A DNA stretch of 43,470 nt, taken from Minisyncoccota bacterium (GTDB lineage: Bacteria; Patescibacteriota; Minisyncoccia; Phycocordibacterales; UBA1550). Under the pieces are notes generated by a model. It searched no databases, was not told the DNA's origin, and was given only the letters and a program-made list of their open reading frames with translations. The stretch is taken from the NCBI GenBank assembly GCA_028712595.1, contig JAQTPS010000005.1:1-43470 (forward strand), written 5' to 3'. Below are positions 23,414 through 30,189 of this stretch, piece after piece. The position numbers and the translations under genes are program-made. Position 1 is the first letter of the stretch, and each line of letters begins with the position of its first letter.

Positions 23414-24388
23414 TTAGGTCAAGCTCGTGTGTTTTAGTTGTTTTTTCTCCTTCAAAACTTTATCTATCTCCGGCAAATATTTTTCGCAGATTTTTTCTAC
23501 CTTTCCGCTAAGATGTTTGAAGAATCCCCTTCTCGCAAGTTCCTGAATTCCTTCAACAACTCCCCCTTCGGCAATAAATTCTCCCGCCTTGTCTTTTCCC
23601 CACGCCTGACGCTTTGTGACAATACCGCCGTGCTCCAAAACTGGCTTAATTACTCTTTCTGAATCAGCTTCTGGAAAAGTAACACCGATAACTCCCCTCG
23701 CAACCATTGCGGGCACATCATTTGACCCGTCACCCATCATTGAGATTTGAATGACTTTATCGTGCGACCAAACTTGACGCACCATTTTCGGAAGTGTGGA
23801 TTTATCTATTGGTTTGCTGTTGTACAGACGAACGACATCAACCGCGCCGTCGGGGTGAGGATGCAATACGTGAAGATGTAATTTGTTTTTCTTGATGAGC
23901 TTCTTTAAGTGCTCGTACAATTCCATTCTGTTTATACCTTGGTCAAATTGGTATCGATGTTTTACTTTTTCTGGTTCTGAAAATAGCGTGAGGACAATAT
24001 CCTTCTTCCCTTCTTCCACCGCGACATTAAAAACATCTTTGCCAACCGGTATTGGTCTCACACCTTCGTCGTCGGCTTTGAGCGCAACGAGGTGTCGAAG
24101 TTTGATAATGTCTTTGCGGTTACCGCCAAAAATCATCTGGTCACCGCCAAGAATCTGCATCGCAGCTCCGTTGTTGGCAATGACATATTTTGCGCCGATT
24201 CGCGCTGCTTCGGTTTCCAAGTACGAAATAGATTTCCCCGAGTTCAAAACTATTTCAATTTCCGGAACCTCTTGAAGCTCGCGCAGGAATTTTTCGTAAA
24301 TGCCTGTGAGCTTCATATTTGGAGCGGCAACAGTGCCGTCCATGTCAACGGAGATAAGGTAGAGAGGTACATTTTTGCCTTTGTGCAT
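23414..24388 (-). CDS. HAD-superfamily hydrolase (Cof/SPP-like phosphatase)
   Basis: The product has 324 residues. Motif I DMDGT has the nucleophile and acid Asp at residues 15 and 17; motif II is LNSGKS near residue 50; motif IV GDGSND is at 219-224. The cap between them is of the type IIB (Cof-like) kind. This subfamily dephosphorylates sugar phosphates and similar metabolites. The C-terminal part from about residue 270 extends beyond the core. It is divergent from the aldose epimerase gene, suggesting linked sugar metabolism. An extended -10 ends 6 nt before the ATG, so the mRNA is probably leaderless. Confidence 0.85.
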   Translation of the reverse strand: MHKGKNVPLYLISVDMDGTVAAPNMKLTGIYEKFLRELQEVPEIEIVLNSGKSISYLETEAARIGAKYVIANNGAAMQILGGDQMIFGGNRKDIIKLRHLVALKADDEGVRPIPVGKDVFNVAVEEGKKDIVLTLFSEPEKVKHRYQFDQGINRMELYEHLKKLIKKNKLHLHVLHPHPDGAVDVVRLYNSKPIDKSTLPKMVRQVWSHDKVIQISMMGDGSNDVPAMVARGVIGVTFPEADSERVIKPVLEHGGIVTKRQAWGKDKAGEFIAEGGVVEGIQELARRGFFKHLSGKVEKICEKYLPEIDKVLKEKKQLKHTSLT

Positions 24389-24394
24389 TGCGAA

Positions 24395-24403
24395 ATTATA
24401 CCA
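24395..24403 (-). promoter_or_regulatory. Extended -10 of the HAD gene (leaderless type)
   Basis: TGG-TATAAT on the minus strand ends exactly 6 nt before the ATG at 24388. Confidence 0.7.
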
Positions 24404-24415
24404 TATTTTGTTAAG

Positions 24416-24424
24416 TGGTATGAT
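24416..24424 (+). promoter_or_regulatory. Extended -10 of the aldose epimerase gene (leaderless type)
   Basis: TGG-TATGAT ends exactly 6 nt before the ATG at 24431. It lies 12 bp from the divergent HAD -10, so the two promoters may compete. Confidence 0.65.
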
Positions 24425-24430
24425 ATAGGA

Positions 24431-25237
24431 ATGAACCCCACCCTAAAAATTGAAACAGTAAAAACATCTGCTGGCGACGAGGTTTCGTTTTGCCCTGAAC
24501 GTGGCGGAATTATTACTTCAATAAAATTAAAGGGCAAAGAACTTCTTTACTTGGACGAATCAACTTTCAGAAACATCGCAGAGCACGTGCGAGGCGGTGT
24601 TCCCATTCTTTTCCCAAATTCAGGACCAATCGAGAGCATCAAGTTTCCTTGCCTCAAACAGCACGGACTTGCGCGACTATCATCAAAATGGTCGCTGGGG
24701 AAAAAGGATAAAAATGGCTTTACCGAAGAACTAAAAGCCGATGATGATACCAAGAAATTTTTTCCTTACGACTTTAAACTTTCCATTGACTGCAAATTTG
24801 AAGAAAACGGGTCTTTTACGTTGACTCAATCGGTGGAAAATCTAGAACTAGAGAAGGAAATGCCTATTTCAATGGGCCTGCACCCTTACTTCAAGGTTTC
24901 GGACATAGCCAAGAAAAATATTAAGTTTAATTTCGATGGCAAAAATTTAACCGAGGACCAGTTTGAAACGTGGATGAAGGGTGGCTCTGTGTCTATCGAT
25001 AATCCGAAAACCAGGAACGGCGACGCTTCGTCCGAAGTATCAATTCCTTCCATGGGAACACTCGAGATAAATGCTTCGCCCGAATACAAAAAAATTAAAA
25101 TTTGGTCTTTGCCGGAAAAAGATTTTATTTGCATTGAACCAGTAATGCGCGATGACGGAGGTCTCGTTAATGACCCCCAAAATATCAAGCCAAAAGAAAC
25201 TTTCTCCGCCAACGTTAATTTTTCTCTAAAAGAATAG
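24431..25237 (+). CDS. Aldose 1-epimerase family protein
   Basis: The product has 268 residues, normal for galactose-mutarotase-like beta-sandwich proteins, which interconvert alpha and beta anomers of aldoses or hexose phosphates. The N-terminal VSFCPERGGIITSIKLKGKELLYL block, GGVPILFPNSGP near residue 54, HG near residue 76, the LHPYF His near residue 148 and a C-terminal CIEPV Glu match the family's active-site layout. Whether the substrate is a free sugar or a hexose 6-phosphate (YeaD-like) is not clear. The frame is open far upstream, but that part is antisense to the HAD gene. It ends 2 bp from the convergent gene, with no terminator seen. Confidence 0.85.
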   Translation: MNPTLKIETVKTSAGDEVSFCPERGGIITSIKLKGKELLYLDESTFRNIAEHVRGGVPILFPNSGPIESIKFPCLKQHGLARLSSKWSLGKKDKNGFTEELKADDDTKKFFPYDFKLSIDCKFEENGSFTLTQSVENLELEKEMPISMGLHPYFKVSDIAKKNIKFNFDGKNLTEDQFETWMKGGSVSIDNPKTRNGDASSEVSIPSMGTLEINASPEYKKIKIWSLPEKDFICIEPVMRDDGGLVNDPQNIKPKETFSANVNFSLKE

Positions 25238-25239
25238 GT

Positions 25240-26085
25240 TTAATTGGGGAAAATATCTCGAAGTTCGTTTGAGCGATAAAAATCTGCTCCAAGTTCTCCG
25301 TACGTATATTTTTTACCTCCGGTAATTATTGTCGCTCCACCGGAAAGTGGGTCGTTTTTAGGTTGTGATTTCTGAAATCCAAGATTAAAAAGAGTTACTA
25401 TTGCATCAGGATTTTGAGAAATATCAAAACCGCTCGCTTTCCATTGTGAATCTAATTCTTTAATGAAAATAGCCGTGTATAGGTACGAATAGTAATGATC
25501 TTTTGCGTCAGTTAGGCGATTGTAAAGTTCCTCATCGTGATTAGTTCCCTCTTTATAACTAATTAGCGGCGCTATATCTTCGCCCGGATAAAAGGGTGAG
25601 GTTTTGTCTAGCGCATACTCCTCTATTTTCTGCGCTGTTTCTTGTTTGATGCCAGATACGCCCAAAGAAAATTGCGAAAGTGAGCCAAGTATTTTTAGCG
25701 GTTCAAAATACCTCTTAAAAACTTCCCGCTCTGAAGTGAAAAATCTGATTTGTTCAGGAACGACGACAGAAGCAATCATCCTCGGCGTGACTCTGGTCTC
25801 CCCTGCAACACGGGTGATTATAGAAGCATCTTTGGTCAGTCCGCCGTTCACTACAACAAACTCCGGTGTTTCGTTCCATTCGCAAACTGTTTTACTCTGG
25901 TCTACGCACGGGTATGTGGGAGTAGAAGTGGCAGCGCCCGTAAAGAATTGGTTTCGCTCGGCAATAGAACCACGCACATTGAAAAGCCCAAACTGCATTC
26001 CAACAAATACAACAGCGAAGAAAAACCCGATGAGGGCAAATATTATGACGATTCCAACACTGATTTTTTTAATGGTGAGCTTCAT
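25240..26085 (-). CDS. Exported/membrane-anchored protein, possible lysozyme-fold peptidoglycan hydrolase
   Basis: The product has 281 residues. MKLTIKKISVGIVIIFALIGFFFAVVFV is a membrane anchor or signal peptide, then an external domain with a CVDQSKTVC loop. The segments PRMIASVVVPEQIRFF near residue 100 and FSLGVSGIKQETAQKIEE near 142 resemble the catalytic-Glu helix and the S-x-G-x-xQ loop of GH23-type lytic transglycosylases. The later stretch YSYLYTAIFIKELDSQWK fits an alpha-helical lysozyme fold. The functional call is tentative. The ATG at 26085 begins the anchor; a frame extends upstream to 26121. It follows the slipin gene by 84 bp. Confidence 0.5.
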   Translation of the reverse strand: MKLTIKKISVGIVIIFALIGFFFAVVFVGMQFGLFNVRGSIAERNQFFTGAATSTPTYPCVDQSKTVCEWNETPEFVVVNGGLTKDASIITRVAGETRVTPRMIASVVVPEQIRFFTSEREVFKRYFEPLKILGSLSQFSLGVSGIKQETAQKIEEYALDKTSPFYPGEDIAPLISYKEGTNHDEELYNRLTDAKDHYYSYLYTAIFIKELDSQWKASGFDISQNPDAIVTLFNLGFQKSQPKNDPLSGGATIITGGKKYTYGELGADFYRSNELRDIFPN

Positions 26086-26119
26086 GTAACTTGAAAAATA
26101 ATTTTTGCGCAAACCGCCC

Positions 26120-26147
26120 AATCTCGCTTCTGTTTAGTTGCGAGATT
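26120..26147 (-). other. Inverted repeat upstream of the lysozyme-like gene
   Basis: AATCTCGC / GCGAGATT (8 bp, 12-base loop) lies between the slipin stop and the next start. T-rich sequence follows only on the plus strand. It may be a leader or intergenic stabilising hairpin. Confidence 0.4.
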
Positions 26148-26169
26148 TTATTATTTCTTCAATCTGCAA

Positions 26170-26922
26170 CTACTTTGCGTTGTCTCCCTTTATCATCTTT
26201 ATCGCCTCCTGTACTGTCGTCATAAATTGCGCTGGAAAAATAATTGTGGAATTCTTTTCGGTACTGATTTCTGCCATTGTCTGCAAAGTTCGAAGCTGAA
26301 GAGCTACCGGATGATTGGAAATTATATCAGCGGCTTGGCCGAGTTTTACCGATGCCTGAAATTCTCCTTCTGCCGCAACGATTTTTGCGCGTCTCTCGCG
26401 TTCTGCCTCTGCTTCTTTTGCCATGGCGCGTTGCATATTGTCTGGAAGAGTGATGTCTTTGATTTCAACTGCCGTCACTTCTGCTCCCCACGGTTCTGTA
26501 TGAGCATCAATAACTGTTTTTATTTGCTGATTGATGTCAGCTGTTTGTGAAAGCAATTGGTCAAGCTGGAATTGTCCGACAACATTTCTTACAGTCGTCT
26601 GACTAATCTGGTTTACGGCGTTGTAGATATCTTCAATCGCAACGACAGATTTCTGCGGGTCAATAATGTGGTAATAGGCAACTGCGGCAATGTCGATAGA
26701 TACGTTGTCTTTTGTGATAATTTTCTGAGACGGAATGTTCATTGTGATCGTGCGAAGTGTCACTTTCGTCATTTGCTCGAGAATTGGAATAAGGATAATG
26801 AGTCCAGGACCACGCACGCCTGTGCATTTACCGAGGAAGAAAATCACGCCACGGTCGTATTCTTTTACTACACGAAGAGACAAAGCCAAAACGACAATAA
26901 TGAAAATCAATAGATACCACAT
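26170..26922 (-). CDS. Slipin (stomatin/prohibitin SPFH family)
   Basis: The product has 250 residues. Residues 1-17 are a membrane segment, then RVVKEYDRGVIFFLGKCTGVRGPGLIILIPILEQM is the classic start of the SPFH band-7 domain. VRNVVGQFQLDQLLSQ near residue 120 and AMAKEAEAERERRAKIVAAEGE near residue 166 are the conserved helix blocks. SPFH proteins form large membrane-microdomain cages. A partner NfeD is often adjacent but is absent here. The gene has an extended -10 and a leader of about 28 nt. Confidence 0.92.
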   Translation of the reverse strand: MWYLLIFIIVVLALSLRVVKEYDRGVIFFLGKCTGVRGPGLIILIPILEQMTKVTLRTITMNIPSQKIITKDNVSIDIAAVAYYHIIDPQKSVVAIEDIYNAVNQISQTTVRNVVGQFQLDQLLSQTADINQQIKTVIDAHTEPWGAEVTAVEIKDITLPDNMQRAMAKEAEAERERRAKIVAAEGEFQASVKLGQAADIISNHPVALQLRTLQTMAEISTEKNSTIIFPAQFMTTVQEAIKMIKGDNAK

Positions 26923-26955
26923 AAAATGTTTTTATTAATCTTATAAAGTTCCTAG

Positions 26956-26964
26956 ATTATAACA
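26956..26964 (-). promoter_or_regulatory. Extended -10 of the slipin gene
   Basis: TGT-TATAAT on the minus strand lies 33 nt before the ATG at 26922. No clear -35. Confidence 0.6.
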
Positions 26965-26978
26965 TAACCCAAACAGCG

Positions 26979-27031
26979 CTAAAAACAAGGTCTGTCCTTA
27001 AGAATTCAAAAAGGACAGTCCTTGTTTTTAG
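26979..27031 (-). terminator. Terminator of the recJ-rnhA-comEC operon
   Basis: Two 21-base arms pair with a single mismatch (CTAAAAACAAGG-x-CTGTCCTT and its complement) around an 11-base loop, with A/T runs on both sides. It lies 25 bp after the last operon gene. Confidence 0.88.
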
Positions 27032-27056
27032 CTTTACCACGCTTTGGTTATTTCAA

Positions 27057-27932
27057 TTACTCTACGCTTATATCAGTCCCATCGGTCTTAAAAATGATAG
27101 ATCCGCTGTCTATTGTGCTCAAATGCGGAATCTTGAGCTCATCTAGGAGGGCGAGGGTTTCTTTGCTGGGATGACCGTATTTATTGTTGAGTCCAGCCGA
27201 AATAATCGCATAAGAAGGGTCAACCGCGGACAGGAATTCGCGTGAATTCGAAGTTTTTGAGCCATGGTGTCCGAGTTTCAAAACTGTAGAGTGAAGTTTT
27301 GCTCCATCTTTACTTACCAGATATTTTTCTATTGAAATCGGCGAATCACCGGTAAAAAGAAACGATTCGTCGCCATAAGTAAGTCGCGCGACAATAGAAC
27401 TCGTGTTTGTTTCCCAGCCTTTTGTGTTTTGACTTGGAAATAAAATCTCAAAAGTAATTCCACGGTCAAGAATTATTTTTTCACCTGTTCGCGCAAGGAT
27501 TCGACGAGAATTTTTTGTGCTTATCATATTTTCAAAAGCTTTGTATGCATCGGTGGCAGAACCATTTTCTGTAGTGACAACATCGTCCACCTTAAATCTC
27601 TCCATCACGGAGGGCAATCCTCCAATGTGGTCTTGGTCGGTGTGTGTTGCGAGAATGACATCCAAAGAGCGATCATAAAATGGCATTACTTTTCCGAGCG
27701 CTCGCAAAACTTGTCCGCCGGAACTTCCGTCTATCAAAAGTTGATTGCCGTTTGGAGCTTCAATGTAAATTGAGTCGCCCTGCCCCACATCGAGAAACGC
27801 GACGGTGAGTTCTCCGTGCCGGTCGGCGCGAAGAACCGCAGACCAAATAAAAATATTTGCGCATAGAAAAACCCCGAGGACGAGCCAGCGCGAATATTTT
27901 TGAAAAAATTGTTTTGGATTTTTCTCGGACAT
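27057..27932 (-). CDS. ComEC C-terminal metallo-beta-lactamase domain as a separate protein
   Basis: The product has 291 residues. One N-terminal membrane segment (WLVLGVFLCANIFIWSAVL) is followed by a metallo-beta-lactamase fold: TVAFLDVGQGDSIYIE near residue 43, the metal motif THTDQDHIGG near 96, FTGD near 194 and LKLGHHGSKTSNS near 219. In most bacteria this domain is the C-terminal part of ComEC, thought to degrade the non-transforming DNA strand. Here it is a separate gene 2 bp after the channel-forming part, with its own start codon and membrane anchor. The Asp/His ligand set looks intact. Confidence 0.9.
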   Translation of the reverse strand: MSEKNPKQFFQKYSRWLVLGVFLCANIFIWSAVLRADRHGELTVAFLDVGQGDSIYIEAPNGNQLLIDGSSGGQVLRALGKVMPFYDRSLDVILATHTDQDHIGGLPSVMERFKVDDVVTTENGSATDAYKAFENMISTKNSRRILARTGEKIILDRGITFEILFPSQNTKGWETNTSSIVARLTYGDESFLFTGDSPISIEKYLVSKDGAKLHSTVLKLGHHGSKTSNSREFLSAVDPSYAIISAGLNNKYGHPSKETLALLDELKIPHLSTIDSGSIIFKTDGTDISVE

Positions 27933-27934
27933 AA

Positions 27935-29434
27935 TTAATTAATTTTTTTATCTATTTCATACGGGAATTTTTTTATTATATAAATTCCAAGAACAACATA
28001 CGAGACGACGAGCGCCCAAAGTGGAAATGTAATTCCTGACACAGAAGCAAAAGGTATCCGTGAAAAAAGTTCTACGATAAAAATAATGTACGCGAGAATT
28101 ATGTACGTAACAAATGCAAACGCATAACCGAAGATGGGTATCAATCCAAAGACCGAAACCAAGGCAACCAAAAACATCGCGAGCGGAATCGTTGGAAGAA
28201 TAAAAAGATTTGAAATAATTCCTAGCGCTGAAAAAGTTCCCATATGGTAGAGAAGTATCGGGAACACAAAAATTTGCGTAGCAACAGTTGTGACTAAAAT
28301 TTCCCGCACTGTGTCGTTTGGAATTTTCACAAAATATTTTTCTAAAATTGGTGAAAGTGTGACCAGTGAGAGAGTCGCGAGAAATGAAAGTTGAAATGAA
28401 ACATCATACAAAAGTATGAGCGGGTTAAGCGCGACCATGAGACCTCCGGCAAAAACGAGCACACGAAGCGCGTCTGACTCTCGCCCAATCGCTCGCGCAA
28501 AAATCACAGCGAGAACCATAATGGTTGCCCTCATTACTGTTGCTCCCCCACCGACCATCATCGCAAAAAGAATAACCGCGAAACTGCTTCCGAGAAGTCG
28601 CAAAGTAAACGGCAAAAATATTGCCACGCGCGAAAACGCATTCGCAACAACTGAAATGTTGTACCCCGACAGAACAATAATGTGCGCAACGCCAGCCACG
28701 CGAAACTTCGAAAGTAAATCTTCTCCGAGAGATTGCTTTACGCCGAGAAGTATCCCGCCACCGAGCGCGGCCTCTGGTTCTGGAATGAGGCGCGTAATAT
28801 TTTTCATAAGCGCATCTTTCAAAATGAATAATTTCGCAAATAAAAAGTTGCCCTTGCCTTCCGCAACCACCGAGATGCTTGGAAAAGAAATCTGGTAAAA
28901 AATATTATCTTTCGCGAGATATGTGCGATAGTCAAATGTTTGTCCGTCCCCCGTGACAAAATCTTTTGCTGGAGAAATTTTGCCAGTAACTACTATTTCT
29001 GTGCCGAGTCGCAAGACGGGATATTCTGGCACATGCACGAGAATTCGTACTGGCTCTTTCAAAACATTTTTCACGCTTCCGTCCAAAATGGAACGCGCTT
29101 CCAAAACAATTTTTGTATAAGTTTCGCGTGGGTCGGGTTCTTCCTCAACGAGACCGTTTACTTTAACGACCCTTGAGATATAAGCATCTAGCGCATTTTT
29201 GTTCTGTTTCATAAACAAAATATCAACGCGCAAAATTCCGAGAGACAAGCCAATGAGAACCAATGAAACTAGAAAACTGGTTTTCCTTTGTTTATCTGTC
29301 TTTGTAACGAGAAGTAGAATCGCCGGAAGAATTGCAAAAAGAATTGCAAGAGAAAATCCAAAATAAAAAATATTCTCAAACGCAACACCCGAGATGAAAC
29401 TCAAGATGAAACCAAAAAAGTAGGGCTTCCGCAT
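27935..29434 (-). CDS. ComEC N-terminal/competence domain (DNA-uptake channel)
   Basis: The product has 499 residues with many membrane segments. A soluble OB-fold-like DUF4131 region lies at about residues 70-195 (VVKVNGLVEEEPDPRETYTK, VVTGKISPA). The Competence domain follows, with the signature HIIVLSGYNISVV near residue 252. The protein is the inner-membrane channel for single-stranded DNA in transformation. It is shorter than full ComEC (700-800 residues) because the metallo-beta-lactamase domain is the next gene. It lies 8 bp after rnhA. Confidence 0.92.
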   Translation of the reverse strand: MRKPYFFGFILSFISGVAFENIFYFGFSLAILFAILPAILLLVTKTDKQRKTSFLVSLVLIGLSLGILRVDILFMKQNKNALDAYISRVVKVNGLVEEEPDPRETYTKIVLEARSILDGSVKNVLKEPVRILVHVPEYPVLRLGTEIVVTGKISPAKDFVTGDGQTFDYRTYLAKDNIFYQISFPSISVVAEGKGNFLFAKLFILKDALMKNITRLIPEPEAALGGGILLGVKQSLGEDLLSKFRVAGVAHIIVLSGYNISVVANAFSRVAIFLPFTLRLLGSSFAVILFAMMVGGGATVMRATIMVLAVIFARAIGRESDALRVLVFAGGLMVALNPLILLYDVSFQLSFLATLSLVTLSPILEKYFVKIPNDTVREILVTTVATQIFVFPILLYHMGTFSALGIISNLFILPTIPLAMFLVALVSVFGLIPIFGYAFAFVTYIILAYIIFIVELFSRIPFASVSGITFPLWALVVSYVVLGIYIIKKFPYEIDKKIN

Positions 29435-29442
29435 CTTAAGTT

Positions 29443-30177
29443 TTACCCTTCAATCCCCCACGAACAAATGATTGAGTTTTCGTCTTCCGCGCTTACAGAT
29501 TTTTTAAATTTTGCGCCCGAAGTGCCTTTCACGCGTTTTTCGCATGAAGCCCAAGTAGCGTGTCTTTCAAGTTTCCCATTTACCAAACTCAAATATGAAT
29601 ATGCTTTTACTTTTGAATTTGATTTAGATTTTTTTGATAAAATTTTACCTGCAACACCCGTGTGTTTTGTAAGATTGATTTTATATTCGCTACGAGGTCC
29701 ATTAAAAAGTTTTGGATATTCTCCGTCAGCGCACATAGTAGAAATTTCATCGACACGTTCGTTGCCGAGGATTCCAGAGTGTCCCGGAGTGTAGTTCCAT
29801 TTAATTTTTGACCCACCATTTTCCAAAGTGGAAACGAGAGATGCGAGCGCCTCCCATAAATCGCGATTTAGAACCTCTTCTTTTTTGCTATTTATCCAAC
29901 TATTTTTCTTCCATCCGTGGATCCACTTTGTAATTCCGTTTATGACATAGCGAGAGTCAACACGCATATCAATGTTGTGCGCGCCTCCGATACTAACAAC
30001 AAAAGACAGCGCCTCAATCGCACCTTCCAGTTCCATTTTGTTGTTGGTTGTATGTTTGTCGTTACCACCAAGCTCAACAACTTTCTTCTCGGTAGCAACT
30101 AGAGCGCCCCACCCTCCTCGCCCTGGATTTCCTCGTGACGCGCCGTCGGTATAAATAATTATGTCGGAAGTTTTCAT
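29443..30177 (-). CDS. rnhA: RNase HI with C-terminal viroplasmin-like domain
   Basis: The product has 244 residues, about 90 more than E. coli RNase HI. Residues 1-150 are the RNase H fold with catalytic Asp11 (YTDGASRGNPG), Glu49 (NNKMELEGAI), Asp74 (VDSRYV) and Asp143 (GNERVDEIS), plus His133. It degrades RNA in RNA-DNA hybrids. Residues about 192-235 (KAYSYLSLVNGKLERHATWASCEKRVKGTSGAKFKK) resemble the viroplasmin/RNase H1 hybrid-binding domain, usually N-terminal in eukaryotic and some bacterial RNase H1. It lies between recJ and comEC, with short gaps of 12 and 8 bp. Confidence 0.9.
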   Translation of the reverse strand: MKTSDIIIYTDGASRGNPGRGGWGALVATEKKVVELGGNDKHTTNNKMELEGAIEALSFVVSIGGAHNIDMRVDSRYVINGITKWIHGWKKNSWINSKKEEVLNRDLWEALASLVSTLENGGSKIKWNYTPGHSGILGNERVDEISTMCADGEYPKLFNGPRSEYKINLTKHTGVAGKILSKKSKSNSKVKAYSYLSLVNGKLERHATWASCEKRVKGTSGAKFKKSVSAEDENSIICSWGIEG

Positions 30178-30189
30178 ATCTTCAGTGTA

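Noticed and set aside
24092-24430. N-terminal extension of the aldose epimerase frame
   Set aside because: It overlaps the HAD gene in antisense; the family homology and the extended -10 place the start at 24431.
27057-29434. ComEC broken by a frameshift
   Set aside because: The second gene has its own ATG, a new membrane anchor and a 2-bp gap, so it is an organised split rather than an error.
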